Assembly: GCA_004562975.1 (NCBI GenBank)
Contig: SFQP01000005.1
Coordinates: forward strand, 1-32,272
DNA from: a bacterium
Lineage (GTDB): Bacteria; Bacteroidota; Bacteroidia; Bacteroidales; Bacteroidaceae
Direction of reading: 5' to 3'
Length of the DNA stretch: 32,272 nt
In this document: positions 23,470-31,830 of the stretch, in pieces
How positions within the stretch are numbered: the first letter of the stretch is position 1
Layout: the number at the start of each line of letters is the position of its first letter
The notes under the pieces: generated by a model
Databases searched by the model: none
Seen by the model: the letters and a program-made list of their open reading frames with translations, nothing else
What the model was told of the DNA's origin: nothing
Position numbers and translations under genes: made by a program

Positions 23470-24314
23470 CAGGCAAATTTTCTAAGCTGTAAGTAAATCT
23501 TTTTGGTTTCAACTGCGGCGGCCACATCGTGAACGCGGAGGATATGCGCCCCTTTGTTCAGGGCGTACAGGTGGAGGGCAGTGGTGCCGCCCAGCGCGGT
23601 CTGCGGGGTGCCGCCCACCAGTTTGTAAATCATCGACTTGCGCGAGATGCCCACCAGTAGCGGGCAGTCAAGTTCATGGAAATCCTCCAGGTGTGCCATC
23701 AGTTCGTAGTTGTGCTCCAGTGTCTTCCCGAAACCGAACCCGGGATCGGCAATGATGTCCTTCACGCCCAAGTCGTGGAGCCGTTCCACCTTTTCGGCCA
23801 TATATATCATCACCTCGCGGCGCACGTTGTCGTAGTGGGGTGCCTGCTGCATACTTTGCGGCGTTCCCTGCATGTGCATCAGGATGTAGGGCACTCTGAG
23901 CGAGGCAACAGTGCGGAACATCCGCTTGTCCATTTCGCCGCCCGATATGTCGTTGACGATATCGGCTCCTTCTTCTTCCACCGCCATGCGTGCCACATTG
24001 GCGCGGAAGGTATCCACCGAAACGGGCACTTGGGGGAAGTCGCGCTTCACGATGCGCAGTCCCCGGCGCAGGCGTTCCATCTCCTCCTCCTCGCTCACGT
24101 CGGCTGCTCCCGGACGGGAGGAATAGGCTCCCACGTCAATCATGTCGGCTCCCTCTTGCATCATCTGGTGAAGGCGGCAGGTGATGTCGGCTTCCGTTTC
24201 CGTACGGCTGCCAGAAAAGAATGAGTCGGGCGTGATATTGAGAATGCCCATGATTTGCGGCTCGCGCAGCTCAAGGAGACTGCCCCCGAGGTTCAATGTA
24301 TGGTTTGAGAACAT
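23469..24314 (-). CDS. folP: Dihydropteroate synthase
   Basis: A 281-residue TIM-barrel enzyme of folate synthesis; it joins p-aminobenzoate to the pterin and is the sulfonamide target. Motifs: MGILNITPDSFFSGSR near residues 22-37, DVGAYSSRPGA, NDISGG and DPGFGFGKTLEHN. The start at 24314 gives the usual N-terminus; the frame is open further up without family sequence. It is directly followed by cdaA, a pairing also seen in other Bacteroidetes. Confidence 0.95.
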   Translation of the reverse strand: MFSNHTLNLGGSLLELREPQIMGILNITPDSFFSGSRTETEADITCRLHQMMQEGADMIDVGAYSSRPGAADVSEEEEMERLRRGLRIVKRDFPQVPVSVDTFRANVARMAVEEEGADIVNDISGGEMDKRMFRTVASLRVPYILMHMQGTPQSMQQAPHYDNVRREVMIYMAEKVERLHDLGVKDIIADPGFGFGKTLEHNYELMAHLEDFHELDCPLLVGISRKSMIYKLVGGTPQTALGGTTALHLYALNKGAHILRVHDVAAAVETKKIYLQLRKFA

Positions 24315-24339
24315 GATGAAACGTATTGTATGCTTGCAA

Positions 24340-24371
24340 AAAAAGAAATGATGCCGACCGGCAGTCAATTT
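24340..24371 (-). repeat. Possible degenerate copy of the promoter repeat core
   Basis: AAAAAAAGAAATGATGCCGA followed by CCGGCAGTCAAT resembles the A-run plus TGCCGAGCCGCAGCCAAT core of the repeat, with several differences. No promoter spacer is preserved. It could be chance. Confidence 0.25.
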
Positions 24372-24491
24372 GCGGACTTGGATGGAGATGAGGGCAACGT
24401 AGGAGCGATCTGATACATATTATCGGCGCATCAGCGTGTCCCACATGAACCATCCCCTCACGCGAATAGCTTGTCGACGGTCTTTTCTGTG

Positions 24492-24499
24492 CAAAACTA
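24492..24499 (-). promoter_or_regulatory. Possible -7 box for folP
   Basis: TAGTTTTG on the minus strand fits TAnnTTTG, about 180 bases before the folP ATG; no good -33 box. The rest of 24315-24677 holds only a weak GGCC-GGCC hairpin (about 24603-24624), a poor terminator candidate for the lipoprotein gene. Confidence 0.35.
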
Positions 24500-24677
24500 A
24501 CGCTATTCTTTTTAAAAGTTGGTATTCGGTATCGGTTTATGGGGTGATTTTTAAAATATCGGTTCTGTTTTTCTCAATCAACCATCAATCAACCATAAGA
24601 AGCTGGCCACGAAAAACCGGCCTTTTGACAGACGTATCCATTCCATGCAAGTTGGTATGCAGCACTGGACAAGGAGA

Positions 24678-25265
24678 TTAGTCGCCCACGAGCACCTCGG
24701 CGGGTTCTGCCAAGAGGGGAACGAATACTACTGAAGGCTTGTCCGATGGTTCATCTTCCTCTCCTCCATTGTCTTCCTCCTCATCCATCCACAGAAAATC
24801 TTCGCACTGTTTCAGTCCGGGCGCGCCATAGTAGTCCTGGACCGTTCCAAATAAACAAACGCATCGATGGAGGTTATCGGGACAGGAAGCCAGATTGAGT
24901 GCTTCACGTAAGAAAGAGCCTTTCACCAACTGGACCGCAGCGCAGCATTTGGGATCGGACTCATCGGGAGAATCGGCTATAACGATATTGGTTTCTACCG
25001 CATCCTCAGCAGTAAATTTTGTGTTGCTTATCTTCCCCGACGGAACATAGCCCACTATGTAACCGACTACCGCCACAAAGGTGCCGGTCCCGGTGAGTTG
25101 CAACTGGGACACGGTGAGAAAATCTCCGTCATCAGGCTGCTCCTGGCCGCCTGTGCCGGGCTTCTCCTGCGAATCGTCGTCGTTCGTGGGCAATTCTATC
25201 TTGCCACAAGCGAAGAGTGTGGCCACAATCGTTAAGTATATGAACAGACGGAATGCTTTTTCCAT
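24678..25265 (-). CDS. DUF6359-type lipoprotein
   Basis: A 195-residue exported protein with a lipobox (IVATLFAC-G) near residue 19. The mature part has one domain with the pattern VAVVGYIVGYVPSGKI, then ETNIVIADSPDE, AAVQLVKGS and REALNLASCPDNLHR, ending GTVQDYYGAPGLKQ. I recognise this as the OB-fold-like DUF6359 domain common in Bacteroidales surface proteins, often attached to larger proteins. Here it stands alone after a D/Q-rich linker, with an acidic C-terminal tail. It starts 18 bases after the MATE gene stop, so both are probably on one transcript. Confidence 0.75.
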   Translation of the reverse strand: MEKAFRLFIYLTIVATLFACGKIELPTNDDDSQEKPGTGGQEQPDDGDFLTVSQLQLTGTGTFVAVVGYIVGYVPSGKISNTKFTAEDAVETNIVIADSPDESDPKCCAAVQLVKGSFLREALNLASCPDNLHRCVCLFGTVQDYYGAPGLKQCEDFLWMDEEEDNGGEEDEPSDKPSVVFVPLLAEPAEVLVGD

Positions 25266-25283
25266 AAATACCAACAAGTAGGA

Positions 25284-26612
25284 CTAAATCTGTTTGTGCT
25301 GCCAATTTCCCCAACGCATATAGCTGTAGCAGAAGAGCAAGGCTAATATGTGATAGACATGTTCGCTCACCCAACACCAGAACAGGCTGACACCGTAGCC
25401 GTAGATGGCTACACCTACGTAAATACAGTACACGGAAAGAGAAAGGAACTCAAACAAAAGGCCGGTGCGGGTGTTGCCGGTGCCACTGACGGCATGCAAC
25501 AAAATCTGGGCGGGAATGGTGAACACGTAGGAGGTGAGGAGGACATAAAGGGCTGGAAGGGCTTCCGCGATGAGTGTATCGTCGTTGGTGAAGATGTGCA
25601 TCACTGCGGTGGGGAATAACCCGATGAGCACCAAGACGGGCGACAATATGAGGAAACCCAACGAGATGGTTTTCTTCAACATAGGCCACACAGCTCCGGA
25701 TTCACGCTGCCCCATCAGGTTGCTGACCAAGGTGCTGGCCGTGGAAGAAAGGGCTATGACGGTCATGAAGGTAAACGATGAAATGTTGCGGATGATGTTG
25801 GTGGCGGCCAAGGAACGCTCACCAAGATGTTCCACGCCCAAAAAGAAAAGGAACCAGGTGCTGAGGGAAAGGAAATTCTGCAACATGACCCAACAGCCGA
25901 CATCCAACACGTTGCCGAACAATTTCATGCGCAAACGGGGCAGACGATGAAAACCGTAATGAACGCCGGAGATGTGGCTTCGGGTATAGAAAACGAAGAA
26001 TATCAGTGATACGCACTCAGCTAATGCGCTGCCGATGGCTGCCCCGGATATGCCCATGGCGGGCAGGCCGAAATGGCCGAAAATCAGCGTGTAATTGAAC
26101 AGGATGTTGCTGAAGACCATCACCACGCTGTTGATGGTGAGGGTACGGGTTTGCGTGATAGCCACATAGAATGCACGGAAAAGTGCATTGACAAAGGCAA
26201 AGGCCAAACCGCAGATACGCCATTGCAGATAGCTGTCGGTGGCCTCGAAGACCTGGTGGGAACGGATGATGCTCTCCAGCAGGGAGGGGGCGAACCAACG
26301 GGTCACGGCAAACAACAACAGGGACAGTAACAGAAGGAAGGCGATGCTGTGGTAAAAGATGATGCCTATCTGCTCGTAACGCCCTTCGCCGTTGCGACGA
26401 CCCATGAGTATTTGCGCGCCTATGCTGAAGCCCAATCCTATCATGAAGATGGTTACATAGAAAATGCCTCCCAACGCCGAAGCTCCCAACTCGACTTCGC
26501 CCACACGGCCCAAAAAGGCCGCATCGGTCATACCGATCAACTGCTCCATGAGCGTGCTGAGCAGGATGGGGTAAGCTATGGTCCATATTTGGGAATAACG
26601 GAAGGTGCGCAT
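25284..26612 (-). CDS. MATE family efflux transporter
   Basis: A 442-residue inner-membrane protein with about 12 helices arranged as two similar halves. It begins with the family pattern IWTIAYPILLSTLMEQLIGMTDAAFLGRVGEVELGA and has the second-half equivalent NIIRNISSFTFMTVIALSSTASTLVSNLMGQ. Members exchange Na+ or H+ for drugs or metabolites; the substrate cannot be read from sequence. The lipoprotein gene follows 18 bases later. No promoter was recognised upstream. Confidence 0.92.
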   Translation of the reverse strand: MRTFRYSQIWTIAYPILLSTLMEQLIGMTDAAFLGRVGEVELGASALGGIFYVTIFMIGLGFSIGAQILMGRRNGEGRYEQIGIIFYHSIAFLLLLSLLLFAVTRWFAPSLLESIIRSHQVFEATDSYLQWRICGLAFAFVNALFRAFYVAITQTRTLTINSVVMVFSNILFNYTLIFGHFGLPAMGISGAAIGSALAECVSLIFFVFYTRSHISGVHYGFHRLPRLRMKLFGNVLDVGCWVMLQNFLSLSTWFLFFLGVEHLGERSLAATNIIRNISSFTFMTVIALSSTASTLVSNLMGQRESGAVWPMLKKTISLGFLILSPVLVLIGLFPTAVMHIFTNDDTLIAEALPALYVLLTSYVFTIPAQILLHAVSGTGNTRTGLLFEFLSLSVYCIYVGVAIYGYGVSLFWCWVSEHVYHILALLFCYSYMRWGNWQHKQI

Positions 26613-26796
26613 GGCCGGACAAATGGACTATTTAGGAAAGGGAGCGTGTACGGGGTGAAAGACTTAGCTGCACGGTATAGGGAGAAGGGCAATGAAAGCA
26701 CAAAACTTTGTGTGAACCGAGAGAGAGTCCCCAGGACGAACGGCAGCCAAAACCACAGCGCATCGGGCAAGCAGGAAGGGCTGTGGCATACATGGG

Positions 26797-26842
26797 AAAG
26801 CGGCGAAATGGCCAATGAGAATATCAGCTATTTCGCCGCTTT
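26797..26842 (-). terminator. Terminator after the GH109-type gene
   Basis: A perfect 13-bp stem AAAGCGGCGAAAT (26797-26809) with ATTTCGCCGCTTT (26830-26842), 20-base loop, 20 bases after the stop. The rest of 26613-26796 shows nothing. Confidence 0.85.
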
Positions 26843-26861
26843 GGTAAATTATCGCCTTATA

Positions 26862-28439
26862 TTATTTTTTGGGGCAGCAGGATTTGCAAACCTGAGCCTT
26901 AGCCTTGGCAGCAGCTTTGTCGAAAGCCTTCTGTGCCTTGATTTTGCTCTTGGAATCCTTAGCCTTCTTTACGTTGTCGTAAAGAGCCCAAAGATTGTTG
27001 GCAGCAACAGCTTCTTTCTGAGCAGCGGTGTAGGCTTTGGCAGCAGCTTCAACGGCAGCTTCGTCTTTAGCAGGGGCATAAGCGTGCTTGTAACCCTTCA
27101 CTTTCTTCCAGCTACCACGGGTAAAGTCGGGGAACTCTACGCTGGCGCAGTTGTTGTCCATGGAGAGGCTACCGAGCTCTGCCAAGCAGCACCATTCGGC
27201 CAAGTCGTAAACGTCCATGTCAAGGGGAAGACCGTTCTGGAGGCAGTAAACCATACGGGCATCCATCATATAGTCCATACCGCCGTGACCCATTTCACGT
27301 CCAATTTCACCATACTTGGTGATGATGGGGCTTTGGTACTTCTTCATCAAAGCATCGTATTCAGCCTGGGGCAGGAAGCCGTGGCTGGTGGCATAGCCTT
27401 TCGTACCGGTAAGCTTGAACAAACGGTTGTAGGGCTGGGGGTTCATCACGTTGTGTTGGATTTCAACCACCTTGCCTTCAGCCGTACGCATCAAGGTTGT
27501 GGTGTGATCGCCATTGCGGAAGTTATTGCAGGGTTTGCCGGTCTTCTTCTCCACATAAGCCTTACCATGAGCGGACTTGGTGTCCATAGCCACGAGGGTA
27601 GTGAAGCGGTCACCACGGTGAATGTTCAGGCACTGGGCAACGGGGCCAAGGCCGTGGGTAGCGTAAACGTCGCCACGGTTCTCCATGTTGTACTTCATAC
27701 GCCAGCCGAGCTTCTGAGGATCATTGGAGGGGTTTTTCCAATAGTAATCCCAGAAATCATCCAGGTTGTGGATGTAGGCACCTTCAGCACGGAGCACCTC
27801 GCCAAACACGCCGGCCTGGGTCATCTGGAGTGCGTTGAGTTCGTAGTAGTCATAGCAGCAGTTTTCCAGAATCATACAGTGCTTGCGGGTTTTCTCAGAG
27901 AGGTTGATGAGGTCCCAGCATTGTTCAAGGTTCATGGCAGAAGGCACTTCGATAGCGGTATGCTTGCCGTTTTCAAGAGCGCACTTGGCTACGGGGAAGT
28001 GATGGTCCCAGTCGGTGGCTACGTAAACGAGGTCAACGTCCGGACGCTTGCAGACTTCTTCATAACCTTTCTCGCCGGAATAGATGGCAGCGGGTGCCAA
28101 ACCGGCTTTCTTCAAATATCCCTGACAGGCTTCTGCACGGGCTTCTTCATAGTCGCAAAGGGCTACAATCTGTACGCCGGGGATATGGCAGAAACGGTTG
28201 ACGGCACCAGGGCCACGCATGCCCAGACCAACGAAAGCTACGCGAACGGTCTGGATTTTGGGAGCGGTCAGATTGATTACATCCAACTGTCCGGCAGGAC
28301 GTTTGGGAGTTTCAACTACAATGGTTCCCTTGTTCCAACTCCATTTGGTAGAAGGAGAGAGCGATTGTGCATTCATTACGTTAGCACCTAAAGTGAGGGC
28401 TACGGCACAAGCTGCAACAAAATACTTTGTTAACTTCAT
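26862..28439 (-). CDS. GH109-type Gfo/Idh/MocA glycosidase-like protein
   Basis: A 525-residue exported protein. A Sec signal lies at about 1-25 (AACAVALTLGANVMNAQS). The Rossmann NAD-binding motif VAFVGLGMRGPG starts near 66. Then come EVPSAMNLEQCW, DVYATHGLGPVAQCL and a C-terminal Gfo/Idh/MocA domain. GH109 enzymes remove alpha-N-acetylgalactosamine with NAD as a cofactor, often from mucin or blood-group glycans; the YATHGLGP stretch suits that family. There is no twin-arginine in the signal, unlike several relatives. A roughly 75-residue Ala/Lys-rich helical tail ending CKSCCPKK is not part of the core family. A -7 box lies at 28478-28485 and a terminator follows. Confidence 0.85.
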   Translation of the reverse strand: MKLTKYFVAACAVALTLGANVMNAQSLSPSTKWSWNKGTIVVETPKRPAGQLDVINLTAPKIQTVRVAFVGLGMRGPGAVNRFCHIPGVQIVALCDYEEARAEACQGYLKKAGLAPAAIYSGEKGYEEVCKRPDVDLVYVATDWDHHFPVAKCALENGKHTAIEVPSAMNLEQCWDLINLSEKTRKHCMILENCCYDYYELNALQMTQAGVFGEVLRAEGAYIHNLDDFWDYYWKNPSNDPQKLGWRMKYNMENRGDVYATHGLGPVAQCLNIHRGDRFTTLVAMDTKSAHGKAYVEKKTGKPCNNFRNGDHTTTLMRTAEGKVVEIQHNVMNPQPYNRLFKLTGTKGYATSHGFLPQAEYDALMKKYQSPIITKYGEIGREMGHGGMDYMMDARMVYCLQNGLPLDMDVYDLAEWCCLAELGSLSMDNNCASVEFPDFTRGSWKKVKGYKHAYAPAKDEAAVEAAAKAYTAAQKEAVAANNLWALYDNVKKAKDSKSKIKAQKAFDKAAAKAKAQVCKSCCPKK

Positions 28440-28477
28440 AGTTTTTTAGATTATTAGAAATGATTGGATTGGTGTGG

Positions 28478-28485
28478 CAAAGATA
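28478..28485 (-). promoter_or_regulatory. Probable promoter of the GH109-type gene
   Basis: TATCTTTG on the minus strand with CTTG about 21 bases upstream, 39 bases before the ATG. Confidence 0.5.
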
Positions 28486-28626
28486 GGACTTATTTTGTTA
28501 AAATGGCAAGCCAACCCTACAAATCATTACATTTCTTTAGCTTTGGAAACAAAAAATGCAGGACACCCGGTTCGAATGATAAGGAATGAAGGTTGCATTT
28601 TCCCTGCATCAGGGGCTTTTTCAAGA

Positions 28627-28654
28627 GATTTTCCCTTGATTTTGAGGGAAAATC
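28627..28654 (-). other. Small intergenic hairpin
   Basis: GATTTTCCCT (28627-28636) pairs perfectly with AGGGAAAATC (28645-28654), 8-base loop. It lies between the TPR gene stop and the GH109-type promoter, possibly part of a terminator; no T-run. Confidence 0.5.
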
Positions 28655-28668
28655 AGTATTTATAGCAA

Positions 28669-28743
28669 ATGATGGAATTGTCCTTCCTTTACCCCATTAC
28701 CATTGCAAGAACAGCAAAGAAGAAGCAGGGACAATTCCATCAT
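28669..28743 (-). other. 15-bp inverted repeat after the TPR gene
   Basis: ATGATGGAATTGTCC (28669-28683) and GGACAATTCCATCAT (28729-28743) are perfect inverted copies 45 bases apart, starting 30 bases after the TPR gene stop. It may be a transcript-end structure. Confidence 0.6.
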
Positions 28744-28773
28744 CCTAAAGAATTTGATTTGTATGAAACGCTA

Positions 28774-30354
28774 TTACATCGTGGCGATGTGTTCGAATGC
28801 AGCCTTTACGAAATTGTCTTCCGGATTGATACCCTTGGCGATTTCGGCATATTTGGTAGCCTCTTCCTTGTTGGGGGTGTCAATGGCCACATAGTAGAAG
28901 AAGAGATAACGGCAAGCCTCAAACCGGGCGTTCTTGGCTTTGGCTTCCACTTCTGGAGCGTTACTTTCTTCAATCACCTTCTGGTAATAATCACGCACAA
29001 TGTCAAGCGGCTTTTGAGTGTCCGTGTTGTTCAAACGGGCGCGTTGCTGGTAAGCCAACACAATAGGCAGACGGTTTTCAGCACCGGATTCAATCACAGC
29101 CTTGAAAGCATCGTCGGCCTTTGCAAAATATTCAGCCTTCTTCTCAGGCGTGTTGTCCTGCTGCTGGTAAGCAGCCAAATATTTGGTACCGAGCATATAA
29201 CGGTCAGAGATATCGGCCTTGTCGCCCAGCAGCTCCAAATATTTCTGGAAGACTTCGATACCCTGCTCAGCCTGCTTGTTGCGTACATACAGGTTGGAAA
29301 GTTCGTAATAATAAGAGCCGCGCTTATTCACGTTTTCTTCCTTCTTCTTGTCCTCGGTCAACTCAGGATATTTGGCTTCCAAATCCTTTACAGCCAAGAG
29401 AAAGTAACTGATGGCTTCGTCCAGGTTGCGCTGTTCCTTGGCCAGCTGCCCGGCAAAGTCATAGTCCATATAGAAGTAAACGGAGTCGGCGAATTGCTTG
29501 TTCTTGATGTAGGAAGCTGCTTCTTCAGCGGCTGCCACAGCCCCATCATAGTCCATGGACAACTCTATCTTCTTGAACTTGGCGAAGAAGTCCATACGGG
29601 GAATGAGGATATCGTTGGGAGCAAAGGGTTTCAGCACGGCTGCCACCTCAATCATCTTGTCCAGGTTGGTGTCGTCGGCGGCAGACATGGAGAAGAGAGC
29701 CTGAAGGTAGTTTTCGCAAGAACCTACATCCAACTTACCTTCCTCCTTGGGAACTGCTGCGTAATAAGCTCCATAGCTCTTGATGGCATCACCATACTTG
29801 TCAAGCTTGTAGTAAATGTCACCCAAATTGCGGTCAGCCTCTACATAGCTCGGGTCGATCTCCTTGATTTTGTTGAGTGCATCGATTGCCACATGGGGAT
29901 TCACGTTTTTGTAAACGAAAGCATTGCGCTTCAAGGCGGCTACGTTGACCGGGTCAATGGAGAGGACTTCGTCGAACTTCTGTCCGGCATCACCCCAGCG
30001 CTGGGCCTTCATGAACACTTCGCCGGAAAACATCAGACCGGGAATGTAAGTGGGGTCTAAATCATAAACAGCCTTGGCACACTGGCTGGCTGCGGGATAG
30101 TTGTCGTTTTCCAAAAAGTAAGTACCAACGGCTACAAGGTCTTCCTTGTTCTTCTTGATTTTCTTTGTCAAGTTCATGAACACCTTGTTGGCCTTCTCGG
30201 GGTCGTCCATATTCAACTGGACTACCTGCTCGGCCATCGTCTTCAACTCCTCGTTCAAAGGAGGGCAATCGTAACTTCTCTGGGCTTGTGCACCATTGAT
30301 GCCCATGGCAAGAAGGGCGGAAAATGCGAGTACGCGAAAAATATTCTTCTTCAT
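28774..30354 (-). CDS. Secreted TPR-repeat protein
   Basis: A 526-residue exported protein with a signal peptide (MKKNIFRVLAFSALLAMG, cut after AQA near 25) and TPR-like helical repeats through most of the chain, for example DLDPTYIPGLMFSGEVFMKAQ, EIDPSYVEADRNLGDIYYKL and YYELSNLYVRNKQAEQGIEV. No catalytic domain is seen. In Bacteroides relatives a protein of this kind often follows a PstS-like gene in a tonB-linked cluster; here it follows the PstS-like gene, but no tonB is present between them and the right edge. It likely acts as a periplasmic scaffold. A TATATTTG box lies at 30502-30509. Confidence 0.82.
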   Translation of the reverse strand: MKKNIFRVLAFSALLAMGINGAQAQRSYDCPPLNEELKTMAEQVVQLNMDDPEKANKVFMNLTKKIKKNKEDLVAVGTYFLENDNYPAASQCAKAVYDLDPTYIPGLMFSGEVFMKAQRWGDAGQKFDEVLSIDPVNVAALKRNAFVYKNVNPHVAIDALNKIKEIDPSYVEADRNLGDIYYKLDKYGDAIKSYGAYYAAVPKEEGKLDVGSCENYLQALFSMSAADDTNLDKMIEVAAVLKPFAPNDILIPRMDFFAKFKKIELSMDYDGAVAAAEEAASYIKNKQFADSVYFYMDYDFAGQLAKEQRNLDEAISYFLLAVKDLEAKYPELTEDKKKEENVNKRGSYYYELSNLYVRNKQAEQGIEVFQKYLELLGDKADISDRYMLGTKYLAAYQQQDNTPEKKAEYFAKADDAFKAVIESGAENRLPIVLAYQQRARLNNTDTQKPLDIVRDYYQKVIEESNAPEVEAKAKNARFEACRYLFFYYVAIDTPNKEEATKYAEIAKGINPEDNFVKAAFEHIATM

Positions 30355-30501
30355 ATTACTATTGTTGTGATTTCCTGAAAAGTCTGTTCATCAGCCGAAG
30401 CGTTATCCCGCTGCACCTATATATGATTTGAAATGGCTCAGTTGAACCCAAGGGGAGCTGTCGGCCAATGGCATAGATAGAGTTGCACAATTAAAACCTT
30501 G

Positions 30502-30509
30502 CAAATATA
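30502..30509 (-). promoter_or_regulatory. Possible -7 box for the TPR gene
   Basis: TATATTTG on the minus strand, about 150 bases before the ATG; no clear -33 box. Confidence 0.35.
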
Positions 30510-30618
30510 GGAATAAATCAATTAGATACTACGTGGAAAATATGTTTTATTTACATTACAATTCTTAAAACCCTTTATCTGCCGCATTTCCCTACCGCTT
30601 CAGAAGAGTAAATAGTTG

Positions 30619-31578
30619 TCATTCAACACTTACATTCTTGATTTGTACAGGAGTGATGGGCAGCAACTGGGAATTGTTGCAGATAATGGTCTGCCCCTTC
30701 TGTCCTTTAGCAAAGAAGTAGAAACTCCGTACATAGGATTTGCTGCGCGGATCGGTGTGGATGATGTAGACACTGCGCAAAAGGGGATAATCTGCTGTGG
30801 CAATGTAATATTGATAGGGTCTTACATATTTGGCAAATTCGTCGTCCGTACGGCTCACACGCATTACCCCTACCTGCAACCCGGAAAAATCGGCCAACGG
30901 TGAAGCGGAATCTCCTTTCAGCCAATTGGTACCAATCACACCAATAAGATTGGGATTTGCCTTCACCATCTCTATCACAGACTGGTTGGTACCACCTTCA
31001 GAAGCGTAGACATTACCCTTCAGGTCCTGGCCGTTGCACAGAGAGTCTTTCATGTATCGCACGGTACTGGATCCTGAATGGTCAAACACCAGTTTCAACT
31101 CGCCCTGCCGGCTATGGTGTTTCAGTTGCTCCCATCGGGTAATCTTACCAGACACAATGCCCTTCACCTCGTCCAAAGTAATGAGCGAGTCCTTGCTTTC
31201 CTTGTTGACAATGAGGGCTATGGCATCCGTAGCTATCAATGCCTGACTGACACCGAGATGATGTCCCTCCACGATGATTTTTTCTTTGTCGCTCAAGGCC
31301 CTTGTAGCGATGCAACAGCGCAAACTGTCATTGACCAGCAGGCGAAGTGCGGAATCCTCACTGACAAACAGGGGTTTCATGTTGGCCTCGGGATTGGCCA
31401 TGCCATAGGTATCAGCCAAATCCTGCATAATGGGACGGAAAGTCTCATCGATGGCGATTTTCACATCATCATCTTGGAGCCAATTATTTCCGCTTGACTG
31501 CTTATTGCCACACGCCAGGAACAAGGGGGTCAGACAGCAAAGCCAATACAACTTGTGATGAATTTTACGAATGTACAT
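30619..31578 (-). CDS. PstS-like substrate-binding lipoprotein
   Basis: A 319-residue lipoprotein (lipobox LTPLFLAC-G near residue 23) with a phosphate-type binding-protein fold. Features include IATRALSDKE near 90, DAIALIVNKESKDSLITLDEVKGIVSGKITRWEQL and LVFDHSGSSTVRYMKDSLC. The latter resembles the PstS phosphate-binding loop (SGSGT) with SGSST. No pstC/A/B permease genes are next to it, so transport by an ABC system is not supported here; Bacteroidales members may sense phosphate or work with TonB systems. The start at 31578 gives a clean lipoprotein signal. A TACATTTG box is at 31696-31703. Confidence 0.8.
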   Translation of the reverse strand: MYIRKIHHKLYWLCCLTPLFLACGNKQSSGNNWLQDDDVKIAIDETFRPIMQDLADTYGMANPEANMKPLFVSEDSALRLLVNDSLRCCIATRALSDKEKIIVEGHHLGVSQALIATDAIALIVNKESKDSLITLDEVKGIVSGKITRWEQLKHHSRQGELKLVFDHSGSSTVRYMKDSLCNGQDLKGNVYASEGGTNQSVIEMVKANPNLIGVIGTNWLKGDSASPLADFSGLQVGVMRVSRTDDEFAKYVRPYQYYIATADYPLLRSVYIIHTDPRSKSYVRSFYFFAKGQKGQTIICNNSQLLPITPVQIKNVSVE

Positions 31579-31695
31579 GTCTTGGAGATATTTAAACATT
31601 GATTACCGAAACAGCGGAAAATGCCGATAGAATCCTAATTAGGCAGCATTTGCGCCGTCAATAATTCATCTACTGAGCACAATCTGTTCCAGGTG

Positions 31696-31703
31696 CAAAT
31701 GTA
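31696..31703 (-). promoter_or_regulatory. Possible -7 box for the PstS-like gene
   Basis: TACATTTG on the minus strand, about 118 bases before the ATG; no clear -33 box. Confidence 0.35.
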
Positions 31704-31739
31704 ATGATAATCTGTGAGCTGTATGCAGGCTGCTGAAAG

Positions 31740-31774
31740 AAAGACACATTATATAAGGGTTAAACAATGTCTTT
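31740..31774 (-). terminator. Weak hairpin after the VapE-like gene
   Basis: AAAGACA (31740-31746) pairs with TGTCTTT (31768-31774), 21-base loop, followed by CTTTC on the minus strand. Confidence 0.4.
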
Positions 31775-31830
31775 GTCAAGTGAAGAATAATGCGCCAAAT
31801 CACTTTCAAGCACGACATTTTCAACACGCT

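Noticed and set aside
26349..28391. 680-codon open frame on the plus strand opposite the MATE and GH109-type genes
   Set aside because: It runs across the ends of two real minus-strand genes and a terminator; no domain is visible.
28561..28590. tRNA T-arm-like sequence GGTTCGAATG
   Set aside because: No acceptor stem, D-arm or anticodon arm can be formed around it, so there is no tRNA or attachment site to support.
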